Assembly (NCBI RefSeq): GCF_006346315.1
Contig: NZ_VDMR01000001.1
Coordinates: 1,636,145-1,700,144, forward strand
Origin: Nocardioides litoris
Lineage (GTDB): Bacteria > Actinomycetota > Actinomycetes > Propionibacteriales > Nocardioidaceae
Length of the DNA stretch: 64,000 nucleotides
Direction: 5' to 3'
Positions 39,121 through 49,300 of the stretch are shown here, in pieces; the first letter of the stretch is position 1, and the number at the start of each line of letters is the position of its first letter. The notes below the pieces were generated by a model. The model was given only the letters and a program-made list of their open reading frames with translations. It made no database searches and had not been told where the DNA came from. The position numbers and the translations under genes were made by a program.

Positions 39121-40179
39121 GTGCCCCAGTCGAGCGCGCAGGACCTGGCCGACGTGCTGCCCGACGGCGTCGTCGTCGCCGACGCCGACGGCAGGGTCAC
39201 GCTGGTCTCGACGGTCGCCGCTCGCATGCTCGGACGCGTCGGGTCCGACGACGTCGGGCGCCCGCTCGCGGAGGTCCTGCGGCTGCAGGACCAGGACGCG
39301 CAGGCCTGGACCGCCTGCAACACGCCGTACGCCGGGCTCCGCACCCGCACCGGCGTGCCCGAGCAGCCGTGGCTGACCCCCGGGGGCGTCGAGGTGCTCG
39401 TGACGGCTGCCCTGCACCGGGCCGAGCGGCTCGGCCCGGTGACGCAGGTCGTGGTCACCATCCGGTGGGGCCATGGCCGGGCCCGCCTCGACCGCGAGCG
39501 CTCCGACCTGGTCGCCACCGTGGCCCACGAGCTGCGCTCGCCGCTGACCGGCGTCAAGGGCTTCGTGCAGGCGCTGCTCAACCGCTGGGACAAGCTCAAC
39601 GACGAGCAGAAGAAGCTGATGCTCGAGACGGTCGCCGCCGACTCCGACCGGCTCAGCCGGCTGATCGCCGAGCTGCTCGACGTCGCCCGCATCGACACCG
39701 GTCGTCTGCAGCTCTACCCCCGGCCCTCCGACGGAGGCGTGCTGGTCGAACGGGTCGTGGAGTCGGTGCGCGCCGCGACGGCGCGCGAGATCGACCTGGC
39801 CGTCGCGGGCGCCCTGCCCGACGTCATGGTCGACCCCGACAAGTTCACCCAGGTCGTCACCAACCTCGTCGAGAACGCGGTGCGCCACGGCGACGGCCTG
39901 GTCACCGTGCTCGCCGAGCCCGAGCCGCACCCCGACGCCCCCGACGGCCTCCGGGTCACGGTCAGCGACCAGGGCGAGGGCATCAAGCCCGAGCTGCGGC
40001 GGCGCGTGTTCACCAAGTTCTGGACGGGCGGGGTGTCCGGCGGCTCCGGCCTCGGGCTCTACATCGTCAACGGCCTCGTCCGCGCTCACGGCGGCGTCGT
40101 CAGCATCGACGACGCCCCCGGTGGCGGCGCGGTGCTCTCGGTGACCTGGCCCGGCGTCCCCGAGGAGCTCGTCGTCTGA
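39121..40179 (+). CDS. PAS-domain sensor histidine kinase (orphan)
   Basis: A 352 aa cytoplasmic histidine kinase with no membrane segment. An N-terminal PAS-like domain (VLPDGVVVADADGRVTLVST) precedes the dimerisation helix with the phospho-acceptor His in TVAHELRSPLTGVKGFV (about residue 140). ATP-binding boxes follow: N-box TNLVENAVRHG, G1 VSDQGEGI, F-box FTKFW, G2 GGSGLGLYIV. No response regulator gene is adjacent. A kinase at this place, between the rplT methyltransferase and pheS, recurs in actinobacteria as I recall. Ligand and partner unknown. Confidence 0.88.
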   Translation: MPQSSAQDLADVLPDGVVVADADGRVTLVSTVAARMLGRVGSDDVGRPLAEVLRLQDQDAQAWTACNTPYAGLRTRTGVPEQPWLTPGGVEVLVTAALHRAERLGPVTQVVVTIRWGHGRARLDRERSDLVATVAHELRSPLTGVKGFVQALLNRWDKLNDEQKKLMLETVAADSDRLSRLIAELLDVARIDTGRLQLYPRPSDGGVLVERVVESVRAATAREIDLAVAGALPDVMVDPDKFTQVVTNLVENAVRHGDGLVTVLAEPEPHPDAPDGLRVTVSDQGEGIKPELRRRVFTKFWTGGVSGGSGLGLYIVNGLVRAHGGVVSIDDAPGGGAVLSVTWPGVPEELVV

Positions 40180-40206
40180 CCGACCCCTCCCCGCCAGGGC
40201 CGCCGC

Positions 40207-40818
40207 TCAGCCGGCGCGCCACCCGGGGTCGCGGCCGACCCAGGCGACGAGCCGGTCGGTGGCACGGGCGTCGTCGGCCACGGGCACGACCTCGCCGAAC
40301 GGCACCCACTCCTCGCCGCGGATCTCCGCGGGCAGGGCGCGCACGATCGCGGGCAGGCAGGCCTCGGCCTGCCGGTCGTCGAGCCCGGAGGTGTCGCCCA
40401 GGGCGGCGGCGAGGTCCCAGGCGTGCACGAGGAGCTCGCTCACGTAGGTCCCGATGGCGGCCGCGGCGGGCATGTCGCCGGCCGGGTGGTGGACCGTCCG
40501 GCCGAGCAGGTCGTCGTCGGCCAGCGCCGCGGCGAGAGCCGGCTGCCGGTCGGTCCAGCCGGCCACGAGACCGGCGGCGTCGTCGAGCCCGCCCACCATC
40601 GACGGCACCTCGGACGGGTGGCCGCCCCCGAGCACGTGCGGCACCCGGTCGGCGACGGCGAGCAGGTGGGCGAGCAGGTCACGCACCACCCAGCCGTCGC
40701 ACGGCGTGGGTCGGTCGAGGTCGGTCTCGCCGACGCCCTCGACGTACGGCGTGAGCTGGGCCGCGGCGGCGAGCAGGGCGGGTCGCGGGTCGGTCAGGGG
40801 CGGTGTCTGCTGGGTCAT
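40207..40818 (-). CDS. DinB-like / maleylpyruvate isomerase family protein, second paralogue
   Basis: A 203 aa member of the mycothiol-dependent DinB-like group. DLDRPTPCDGWVVRDLLAHL near residues 32-51 carries the first metal-binding His, and SELLVHAWDLAAALG the second part; it ends with WVGRDPGWRAG. It resembles the TIGR03086 subgroup. ATG 40818 is preferred over GTG 40848. It is divergent from the WYL regulator at 40881, a layout that suggests control by it. Confidence 0.78.
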   Translation of the reverse strand: MTQQTPPLTDPRPALLAAAAQLTPYVEGVGETDLDRPTPCDGWVVRDLLAHLLAVADRVPHVLGGGHPSEVPSMVGGLDDAAGLVAGWTDRQPALAAALADDDLLGRTVHHPAGDMPAAAAIGTYVSELLVHAWDLAAALGDTSGLDDRQAEACLPAIVRALPAEIRGEEWVPFGEVVPVADDARATDRLVAWVGRDPGWRAG

Positions 40819-40840
40819 GTCGTCCAGGATGTCGACCAAA

Positions 40841-40859
40841 CCAGACACGCACTGTCAGG
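40841..40859. promoter_or_regulatory. possible operator between divergent genes
   Basis: CCAGACA (40841-40847) and TGTCAGG (40853-40859) form 7-bp inverted arms with one mismatch around CGCAC, in the 62-base gap between the DinB-like and WYL genes. Position suggests an operator for the WYL protein. This is inferred from position and symmetry only. Confidence 0.35.
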
Positions 40860-40880
40860 TTCTGCTGGGAGGATGACGAC

Positions 40881-41870
40881 GTGCGCGCCGACCGCCTGCT
40901 CCGCCTCCTGCACCTGCTCCAGCGCCACGGCACCCTGCCCGCAGCGCGGCTGGCCACGATGCTCGAGGTCAGCGAGCGCACCGTCCTGCGCGACATGGAC
41001 GCGCTGTCGGCCGCGGGGGTGCCGGTCTTTGCCCAGCGCGGCCGGGGAGGCGGCTGCGGGCTCGTCGAGGGCTACCGCACCGACGTCAGCGGCCTGACCA
41101 CCGGCGAGGCGCAGGCCCTGTTCCTCTGGGGCAGCCGCGACGCCACGGCCGAGCTCGGTCTCGGCCCCGAGCTCGGCAACGCGCTGGCCAAGCTCGCCGC
41201 CACCGTGCCCACCGGCGCGATGGACCAGGCCGACGCGCTGGCGTCGGTGCTGGTGGTCGACCGGCGCCGCTGGTTCGCCGCGGTCGACGACGTCCCGGTG
41301 CTCCCGCTGCTCCGCGAGGCCTCGGCGTCCGGCCGCCGCGTCCGGATGCGGTACGCCGGCGCGGGGGACGCCGACCCGACGACCCGCACGGTCGACCCCT
41401 ACGGCCTGGTCGAGAACGCCGGCCGCTGGTACTTCCTGGCCGCCCACCGCGGCCGCCGCCGCACCTACCGCGTCTCGCGCGTGGTCGACGCCGTGGTGCT
41501 GGACGAGCCGGCGCAGCGGCCCGCCCACCTCGACCTGGCCCGGGAGTGGGAGGACACCCGGCGTGTGCTCGAGGTCGGCGAGCAGGTGACGCTCGACGTC
41601 GCCGTCGCCCCGGCTGCCCTCGCGATCTTCCGGCGGCTCGCCGCCTCCCAGGCCACCGCCGGCACCACCGTCGAGACCCTCGACGTCCCGGCGGACGACG
41701 ACCGTCCCCGGCTCCGGCTGACCGTCCGCGCCCGGCGGCAGGCCCTCGGCCTCGTGCTCACCTTCGGCGGCGACGTCGAGGTGCTCTCACCGGCCGACCT
41801 GCGGGCCGACCTGCTCGGCGCGGCTCGAGCCGTCATCGAGCGGCACGCCGGCGAACCCGCGCGGCCGTGA
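40881..41870 (+). CDS. WYL-domain transcriptional regulator (YafY family)
   Basis: A 329 aa regulator. The N-terminal helix-turn-helix has RLLRLLHLLQRHGTLPAARL and SERTVLRDMDALSAAGVPV, then the WYL domain with the ligand-contact stretch VDPYGLVENAGRWYFLAAH (W-Y-F in place of W-Y-L), and a C-terminal WCX domain. GGGAGG lies 8 bases before the GTG. The last 84 bases overlap the convergent DUF817 gene. Ligands of this family include nucleotides or nucleic acid ends; none can be assigned. Confidence 0.9.
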   Translation: MRADRLLRLLHLLQRHGTLPAARLATMLEVSERTVLRDMDALSAAGVPVFAQRGRGGGCGLVEGYRTDVSGLTTGEAQALFLWGSRDATAELGLGPELGNALAKLAATVPTGAMDQADALASVLVVDRRRWFAAVDDVPVLPLLREASASGRRVRMRYAGAGDADPTTRTVDPYGLVENAGRWYFLAAHRGRRRTYRVSRVVDAVVLDEPAQRPAHLDLAREWEDTRRVLEVGEQVTLDVAVAPAALAIFRRLAASQATAGTTVETLDVPADDDRPRLRLTVRARRQALGLVLTFGGDVEVLSPADLRADLLGAARAVIERHAGEPARP

Positions 41871-42644
41871 GGAGCCCGGGCCGGCGGCGTACAGGACGCC
41901 CTCCCAGCGCTTGACCGCCGCGACGAGCACGAAGCTCATCGTCACCAGCAGCGCCCAGGAGCCGATCTTGGAGGTGTGCACGACCTCCCACACCTCCAGC
42001 TGGCCGGGGTACTTCCACGCGCCGAGGAAGGTGGCCAGGTTCTCCGCCACCCACAAGAAGAGCCCGATCAGCACGAACGAGACGGCCAGCGGCATCCGGT
42101 AGCGGGCGTGGCCGACGCTGAAGTGCACCCACGCCCGGCGCAGCACCAGGAGCCCGACGACCGCGATCGGCACCCGCAGGTCGACGGTCCAGTGGTGGGT
42201 GAAGAAGTTGGCGTAGACGGCCACCGCGACCACGGTCATCGGCCAGGCGTCGAACCCCGAGACCCGCAGCGACAGGCGGCGCCAGGCCTGGCAGACGTAG
42301 GAACCCACCGCGGCGTACATGAACCCGGCGAACAACGGCACGCCGGCGACCTTCGTCACCGCGTCCTCGGGGTAGGACCACGACCCGACGTGCACCTTGA
42401 ACAGCTCCAGGCCCAGGCCGAGCAGGTGGAAGGCCACCACCACCAGCACCTCGCGCCACGTCTCCAGCCCCAGCGCCCAGAAGGCGAGCGTCAGCGCGAC
42501 GCACCAGACCAGCAGGGCGTCGTACCGGGCGATCGGCAGCGGCACGACGTAGGCCACCAGCAGCCCGGCGAACAGCACCGCCGCGAAGAGGCACGACTGC
42601 GCCTCGGCCCAGCCGAAGCGGACCAGCTGGACGAGGAAGCGCAT
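41787..42644 (-). CDS. DUF817-family integral membrane protein
   Basis: A 285 aa protein with about eight hydrophobic helices. Conserved-looking motifs between helices are [43 protein letters not shown] and [10 protein letters not shown], which match the DUF817 family as I recall it. ATG 42644 is chosen because it starts directly before the first helix. The 3' end overlaps the WYL gene by 84 bases. Function unknown. Confidence 0.78.
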   Translation of the reverse strand: MRFLVQLVRFGWAEAQSCLFAAVLFAGLLVAYVVPLPIARYDALLVWCVALTLAFWALGLETWREVLVVVAFHLLGLGLELFKVHVGSWSYPEDAVTKVAGVPLFAGFMYAAVGSYVCQAWRRLSLRVSGFDAWPMTVVAVAVYANFFTHHWTVDLRVPIAVVGLLVLRRAWVHFSVGHARYRMPLAVSFVLIGLFLWVAENLATFLGAWKYPGQLEVWEVVHTSKIGSWALLVTMSFVLVAAVKRWEGVLYAAGPGSSRPRGFAGVPLDDGSSRAEQVGPQVGR

Positions 42645-42696
42645 GGGCCAGCGTACGTCGCGGACAACCGGTTCGCGGGCCACGGCGGCCCGTTCC

Positions 42697-42702
42697 TAGA
42701 CT
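42697..42702 (+). promoter_or_regulatory. -10 element TAGACT for leaderless pheS
   Basis: TAGACT is followed after 7 bases by GTG 42710. There is no ribosome binding site and no T-box or leader peptide before pheST, unlike in many Firmicutes and enterics. Confidence 0.6.
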
Positions 42703-42709
42703 CGCCCTC

Positions 42710-43828
42710 GTGTCCGGACCCAACACCGACTACGACCCCGTGGAGGTCGACGCCTTGAAGCCCGAGGAGGTCGAGGCCGCGCGCGACGCCGCGCTCGCCG
42801 CGATCGCGCAGGCCGCCGACCTGGCCGACCTCAAGCAGGTCCGGACCGCCCACACCGGCGACCGCTCGCCGCTGGCCCTGGCCAACCGCGAGATCGGCGC
42901 CCTCCCGCCGCAGGCCCGCAAGGAGGCCGGCCAGCGCGTCGGCCAGGCCCGCGGGGCCGTGGGCAAGGCGCTCGCCGAGCGGCAGGTCGTGCTCGAGGCC
43001 GAGCACGAGGAGCGGATGCTGGTCGAGGAGACCGTCGACGTCACCCTCCCCACCGACCGGCTGCCCCGCGGTGCCCGCCACCCGCTGACCACCGGCGCCG
43101 AGCACATCGCCGACATCTTCGTGGCCATGGGCTGGGAGGTCGCCGAGGGCCCGGTCATCGAGGCCGAGTGGCTCAACTTCGACGCGCTCAACCTCGGGCC
43201 CGACCACCCGGCGCGCACCATGCAGGACACCTTCTGGACCGACCCGGAGGACCACGGCCTGGTGCTGCGCACCCACACCTCGCCCGTGCAGGCGCGCACC
43301 ATGCTCACCCGCACGCCCCCGATCTACGTCGTGTGCCCCGGCCGCGTCTTCCGCACCGACGAGTACGACGCCACGCACTCGCCGGTCTTCCACCAGGTCG
43401 AGGGGCTGGCCATCGACGAGGGCATCTCGATGGCCCACCTCAAGGGCACGCTCGACCACTTCGCCGCGGCCATGTTCGGCGAGGGCATCAGCACCCGCTT
43501 CCGCCCGTCGTTCTTCCCCTTCACCGAGCCGTCCGCCGAGGTCGACCTGGTCTGCTTCGTGTGCCGCGGCGCGCAGGTCGTCACGACCGCCGACGGGGTC
43601 GAGACCTGCCGCACGTGCCGCGGCGAGGGCTGGATCGAGTGGGGCGGCTGCGGCGTGGTCAACCCGCGGGTGCTCACCGCCTGCGGCGTCGACAGCGAGC
43701 GCTACAGCGGCTTCGCCTTCGGCATGGGCATCGACCGCACGCTGATGTTCCGCCACGGCATCGAGGACATGCGCGAGCTCTTCGAGGGCGACGTCCGCTT
43801 CACCACCGCCTTCGGAACGGAGCTCTAG
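42710..43828 (+). CDS. pheS: phenylalanyl-tRNA synthetase alpha subunit
   Basis: PheS (372 aa) is the catalytic subunit of the alpha2beta2 synthetase charging tRNA-Phe. Class II motif 2 is [20 protein letters not shown] and motif 3 is [16 protein letters not shown]; an N-terminal coiled-coil arm precedes them. A zinc-ribbon-like insertion with cysteine pairs (CFVCRG, CRTCRG) sits before [11 protein letters not shown] recall the same insert in Streptomyces PheS and its absence from E. coli. GTG 42710 follows a -10 box by 7 bases. pheT starts two bases after the stop. Confidence 0.97.
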   Translation: MSGPNTDYDPVEVDALKPEEVEAARDAALAAIAQAADLADLKQVRTAHTGDRSPLALANREIGALPPQARKEAGQRVGQARGAVGKALAERQVVLEAEHEERMLVEETVDVTLPTDRLPRGARHPLTTGAEHIADIFVAMGWEVAEGPVIEAEWLNFDALNLGPDHPARTMQDTFWTDPEDHGLVLRTHTSPVQARTMLTRTPPIYVVCPGRVFRTDEYDATHSPVFHQVEGLAIDEGISMAHLKGTLDHFAAAMFGEGISTRFRPSFFPFTEPSAEVDLVCFVCRGAQVVTTADGVETCRTCRGEGWIEWGGCGVVNPRVLTACGVDSERYSGFAFGMGIDRTLMFRHGIEDMRELFEGDVRFTTAFGTEL

Positions 43829-43830
43829 AC

Positions 43831-46329
43831 ATGAAGGCCCCCGTCTCCTGGATCACCGAGCACGTCGACCTCCCGGCCGGCACCACGACCGAGCAGCTCG
43901 CCGCCCGGCTGACCGCCCTCGGCCTCAAGCTCGAGGCCGTCGAGAGCCCCGGCGACCAGATCACCGGCCCGCTCGTCGTCGGCAAGGTGCTCTCCCGCGA
44001 GCCCGAGCCGCAGAAGAACGGCAAGACCATCAACTGGTGTGCGGTCGACGTCGGCGCCGCCAACGGCACCGGCGAGCCCCAGGGCATCGTCTGCGGCGCC
44101 CACAACTTCGACGTGGGTGACCTCGTCGTGGTCGTGCTGCCCGGCGCGGTGCTGCCGGGCGACTTCGCCATCAGCGCCCGCAAGACCTACGGCCACGTCT
44201 CGGCCGGGATGATCTGCTCGGCCGCCGAGCTGGGCCTGTCCGGCGACCACGACGGCATCATCGTGCTGCCGCCCGACGCCGGCGCGCCCGGCGACGACGC
44301 CTTCGACGTGCTCGGCCTGCACGACGACGTCATCGAGTTCGAGATCAACCCCGACCGCGCCTACGCCCTGAGCGTGCGTGGCGTGGCCCGCGAGGCCGCC
44401 CTGGCCTACGCCGCCGAGGGCGCGACCTTCCGCGACCCGGCCGACCGCGACGTCCCGGCGCCCACCGACGACGGCCACCCGGTCGAGCTGCACGACACCG
44501 ACGGCTGCCCGCTGTTCGTGGCCCGCCTCGTCGAGGGCTTCGACCCGGCCGCGCCGACGCCCGACTGGATGGTCCGCCGGCTCACCCAGGTCGGCCAGCG
44601 CTCCATCTCGCTCGCCGTCGACGTGACCAACTACGTCATGTTCGAGCTCGGCCGCCCGATCCACGCCTACGACGCCGACACGCTCACCGGGCCGGTCGGC
44701 GTACGCCGGGCGCGGGCGGGGGAGCGGCTGACCACCCTCGACGGCACCGAGCGGACGCTGTCCGAGCAGGACCTCGTCGTCGTCGACGAGTCCGGGCCCG
44801 TCGGCCTCGGCGGCGTCATGGGTGGCGAGGCCACCGAGATCTCGGCCGCCACGACGCGGGTGCTCGTCGAGTCGGCCCACTGGGACCCGACGTCGATGTT
44901 CCGCACCGGCAAGCGCCACCGCATCAGCTCCGAGGCCGGCAAGCGCAACGAGCGCGGCGTCGACCCGGCCATCACCGAGGCCGCGGCCGACCGGGTCGTC
45001 GAGCTCCTGACGACGTACGGCGGCGGGTCGGCCGGCGGCGTGACCGTCGCCGGGTCCGTGCCCGACCGGGCCCCCATCACCGCGGCGGCCGACCTCGCTG
45101 CGCGCATCAGCGGCATGGACGTCGACCACGCCACGACGGTGGCCCATCTCGAGGCCGTCGGCTGCACCGTCGACGACCGCGGCGACGGCACCCTCGTGGT
45201 GACCCCGCCGTCCTGGCGGCCCGACGTGACCGACCCCCACGACCTGGTCGAGGAGGTGGCGCGGGTCGTCGGCTACGAGACGGTCCCCTCGGTGCTGCCG
45301 ACCCCGGACGCGGGCCGCGGCCTGACCCGTGACCAGCAGCTGCGACGCCGGGTCGGACGGACCCTGGCCGGGGCCGGGTGCGTCGAGGTGGTCAGCTTCC
45401 CGTTCGTCGGCGACGCGACCTTCGACCAGCTCGGGCTCCCGGCCGACGACGAGCGCCGCCGGACCGTGCGCCTGGCCAACCCGATCAGCTCCGAGGAGCC
45501 GGGCTACGCCACGACGCTCCTGCCGGGCCTGGTCAAGGCCGCCGCCCGCAACCTCGGCCGCGGCGCCCCGGGCGTCGCGCTGTTCGAGACCGGCACCGTC
45601 GCCTTCCCCGCCGACGCCGGGCCGGCGCCCATCTACGGCGTCGACCGTCGACCGACCCCGGAGGAGCTGACGGCGCTGCTCACGGCCGTGCCACGCCAGC
45701 CGCTCCACCTCGGTGCGGTGCTGGCCGGCGAGCAGGAGCGGCCCGGCTGGTGGGGCCCGGCCCGGGCGGCCGCGTGGTCCGACGCCGTCGCGCTCGTGCA
45801 CCGGCTGGCCGACGAGCTCGGCGTGCCCCTCGAGGTGCGCTCCGACGTGCGCGCCCCTTGGCACCCCGGCCGGTGCGCGGCGTTCGTGCTCGCCGGCCCG
45901 GCGGGGCGCGTCGTCGGGCACGCCGGCGAGCTGCACCCGCGGGCCTGCCGGGCGACCGGCCTGCCCGAGCGCAGCGCCGCGCTCGAGCTCGACCTCGACG
46001 CGCTGCTGGCCGCGGTGCCCGCCACGGCACCGGCGCCCGTCTTCTCCTCCTTCCCGCTGGCGAAGGAGGACGTCGCCCTGGTGGTCGACGCCGGCACCAC
46101 GACGGCCGAGGTCGAGGCCGCCCTGCGCGACGGCGCGGGCGAGCTGCTGGAGTCGATCCGCCTCTTCGACGTCTACACCGGTGAGCAGGTCGGAGCCGGC
46201 AGCCGGTCACTGGCCTTCGCGCTGCGCTTCCGGGCGCCCGACCGCACCCTGACCGAGCAGGAGACCGGCGCCGCACGCGACGCCGCAGTCGCCGTGGCCG
46301 CCGAGCGCTGCGGCGCCGTCCAGCGCTGA
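43831..46329 (+). CDS. pheT: phenylalanyl-tRNA synthetase beta subunit
   Basis: PheT (832 aa) forms the editing and structural subunit of PheRS. The N-terminal tRNA-binding OB domain contains NWCAVDVG and GIVCGAHNF, the B3/B4 editing region has VDVTNYVMFELGRPIHAYD, the B5 domain has PSWRPDVTDPHDLVEEVAR, and the anticodon-binding C-terminal domain begins near SSFPLAKEDVAL. It is slightly longer than the common 800 aa. ATG 43831 is two bases after the pheS stop. Confidence 0.97.
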   Translation: MKAPVSWITEHVDLPAGTTTEQLAARLTALGLKLEAVESPGDQITGPLVVGKVLSREPEPQKNGKTINWCAVDVGAANGTGEPQGIVCGAHNFDVGDLVVVVLPGAVLPGDFAISARKTYGHVSAGMICSAAELGLSGDHDGIIVLPPDAGAPGDDAFDVLGLHDDVIEFEINPDRAYALSVRGVAREAALAYAAEGATFRDPADRDVPAPTDDGHPVELHDTDGCPLFVARLVEGFDPAAPTPDWMVRRLTQVGQRSISLAVDVTNYVMFELGRPIHAYDADTLTGPVGVRRARAGERLTTLDGTERTLSEQDLVVVDESGPVGLGGVMGGEATEISAATTRVLVESAHWDPTSMFRTGKRHRISSEAGKRNERGVDPAITEAAADRVVELLTTYGGGSAGGVTVAGSVPDRAPITAAADLAARISGMDVDHATTVAHLEAVGCTVDDRGDGTLVVTPPSWRPDVTDPHDLVEEVARVVGYETVPSVLPTPDAGRGLTRDQQLRRRVGRTLAGAGCVEVVSFPFVGDATFDQLGLPADDERRRTVRLANPISSEEPGYATTLLPGLVKAAARNLGRGAPGVALFETGTVAFPADAGPAPIYGVDRRPTPEELTALLTAVPRQPLHLGAVLAGEQERPGWWGPARAAAWSDAVALVHRLADELGVPLEVRSDVRAPWHPGRCAAFVLAGPAGRVVGHAGELHPRACRATGLPERSAALELDLDALLAAVPATAPAPVFSSFPLAKEDVALVVDAGTTTAEVEAALRDGAGELLESIRLFDVYTGEQVGAGSRSLAFALRFRAPDRTLTEQETGAARDAAVAVAAERCGAVQR

Positions 46330-46330
46330 G

Positions 46331-49300
46331 GTGACCGGCGTCGTGGGGCTCCGGCTGCTCGACGACGTCACCTACGGCGACCGGCCGGTCACCGGCGACC
46401 GGACCCTGGCTCTGCTCGCCACCCTCGCCGCGGCGGGCGGCCGCCCGGTGCCCGAGACCACGCTGGTCCAGGCCCTGTGGGGCGACGGCCCCGCTCCGGC
46501 CCATCCGGGCAAGGCGCTGCAGGTGGTGGTCAGCCGCACCCGCGCCCAGACCGCGCCCGACGTCGTCCAGCGCACCGACGGCGGCTACCGGCTCGGTCCG
46601 GCCACCACCGACGTCGCGGGACAGGCGACGGCCCTCGCCGCCGCCGAGCGGGCCGAGGGGACAGGCGACACCGCGACCGCCCGCGACCGGGCCCGCGAGG
46701 CCCTGGCGGTGCCGGTCGTGCCCGGCGGCGTCGAGCCCCTGGCCGCCCTGCGTGCCGCCGCCACCGGTCGCGCCGAGCGCGCGGGCGCCGTGCTCGGCCG
46801 CGCGCTCGCGGCCCTGGGCGACCACGACGACGCCCTGGTCCACCTGCTCGCGGTCCCCGACCCCGACGAGACGACGCTGGCCGCGCTGCTGCGCAGCGAG
46901 GCGGCGGTCCACGGTGCCCCGGTGGCGCTCGAGCGCTACGAGCGCCACCGCGCCGCCGTGCGCGACCGTCTCGGGGTCGACCACGGTCCGCTCCTGCAGG
47001 CCGTGCACGCCGAGCTGCTCGCCGCCGACAACCCCGTCCGCACCGGCGTGCGCTACGACGCCACCTCGATGGTCGGGCGGGCCGACGACCTGCGGGCCCT
47101 GCGCGCGCTGCTGCGCCGCAGCCGCGTGGTCTCCATCCTCGGCCCCGGAGGGCTCGGCAAGACGAGCCTGGCCCAGGTGCTGGCCCGCGAGGCCGAGCAG
47201 CCCGTGGTCCACGTCGTCGAGCTGGTCGGCGTCGTCTCGCCCGACGACGTCGTCGGTGAGGTCGGCTCGGCCCTGGGGGTCCGCGACTCCGTGAGCGGGC
47301 GGCGGGTGCTCACCCCGGAGCAGCGGGCCGACGTGCGGGCCCGGATGGCGGCGCAGCTCGACCGCGCCCCGACCCTGCTGGTGCTCGACAACTGCGAGCA
47401 CGTCGTTGACGCCGTCGCCGACCTCGTGGCCACGCTCGTCGCCACGACCCGCACCCTGCGGGTCCTCACCACCACCCGCGCGCCGCTGGCCATCGCCGCC
47501 GAGCAGGTCTTCGCCCTCGACCAGCTCGACGACGACGCCGCGGCCGAGCTGTTCGTCCAGCGCGCCCGCGCGGCCCGCCCCGCGGTGCACCTCGACGACG
47601 CCGTCGTACGACGCGTGGTGGCCCGGCTCGACGGGCTGCCGCTGGCCGTGGAGCTGGCCGCGGCGCGGGTGCGCGCGATGTCGGTGGCCGACCTCGACCG
47701 GCGCCTCGACGACCGGTTCGCGCTGCTCCGCGGCACCGACCGGGGCCGCCCCGACCGCCACCAGACCCTGCTGGCCGTCATCGACTGGTCCTGGAACCTG
47801 CTGGGCGAGGCCGACCGCGCGGCGCTCCGCCGTCTCTCGGTCCTCGCCGACGGCTTCGCGCTCGACGCCGCCGAGGCGGTGGTCGGGCCCGATGCGTTCA
47901 GCGCCGTCGAGACGCTCGTCGGGCAGTCGCTGCTCGTGGTCCGCGACGCCGCGGGCGAGGGCGACGGCGACGGCGACGGGGTCCGCTACCGCATGCTCGA
48001 GACCGTGCGCGAGCTCGGCCGGCTCCGGCTGCGCGAGGCCGGCGACGAGGACGACGCCCGCTCCGCCCTGCGCCGCTGGGCGGTCGCCCGGGCCGAGGAG
48101 GCCCGCCTGCGGCTCCACGGCCCCGACCAGGTCGCGGCCGTGCGCGGGCTGGGCGGGGAGGAGAACAACCTGGCCGACGTGCTGCGCCAGGCCCTGGCGG
48201 AGCCCGACCCCCCGGCGGTCGCGGTGCTGGTGGCGGCCCTGGCGTCGAGCTGGACGATCCGCGGCGAGCACGACCGCGTCGTCGCCCTCGCCGCGGCCGT
48301 CGGGGAGGCGCTGTCGGGCTGGACCCCGCCCGCCGGCCCGCTGGCCGACGCGGCGGCGCGGGCCGCGGCCACCGTCGTGGTCAACACCGCCGTCTCCGGC
48401 GTCCCCACCCCGCCTGCCCTGCTCGCCGTCCTCACCACCTGCGGGCCCGCCTCCACCGAGCCCGAGGTGCGTGCCCTCGCGGTGCTGACCGCCGACGGGA
48501 CGAGCCTCCTCGGCGGCGACCGGCTCGACCTGGGGCGGTTCGTCGACCACCCCGACCGCCACGTCGCCGGGCTCGCGCTGCGGTGGTCCAGCCACGCCCT
48601 GGAGAACTCCGGTGAGCTCGCGGCCGCGGTCACCGCCTCCGAGCGGGCCCTGGGCCTGTGGCGGCCCGAGGACGGGCCGTGGCCGCACGCCATGCACCAC
48701 ACCCAGCTCGCCGGACTGCACTCCCAGCTCGGTGACCCCGACGCCGCCGACCGGCACGCCGCCCAGGCGCTGGACGTGCTCGACGACCTGCTCGCCGTCG
48801 ACGACGCCGTGCAGCTGCGTGCCGTCCTGGCCACGGGCGCCATCGCCCGCGGCGACCTCGACGAGGCCCAGCGCCAGGTCGACGAGGCCGCGTCCCGACC
48901 GCAGTCGGCGCTGTGGGGCGGCGGCTTCGTGCTCGCCGCGACCCGGGCCGAGCTGGCCCTGGCCCGCGGCGACGTCGAGACCGGCCTGGCGCTCTACGAG
49001 CAGTCGGTGGCCGCCGCGGCGGCCCTGGCCTTCCCGGGACTCGGCACCGAGGTGGGTCTGGAGCCCTGGACGCTGTACGCCGAGAGCAGCGCGCTGGCCT
49101 CCCACGCCCGGCACGGCGCCGACGGGTCCGGGGTCGAGCTGCACGCCCACGTCGTCGACCAGGCCCGCCGGGCCCTGGCCCCCGGGCGCGGGCGGGTCGA
49201 CCACCCGGCCATCGGCTGCCTGCTCTTCGCCCTCGGGGTCTGGGCGCTGCTGCGCGAGGGGCGCCCGGCGGCCGCGGTCGAGCTGGTCGCGCTCGCCGAG

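Noticed and set aside
42645..42709. T-box or leader-peptide attenuator for pheST
   Set aside because: The -10 box is 7 bases from the start codon, leaving no leader.
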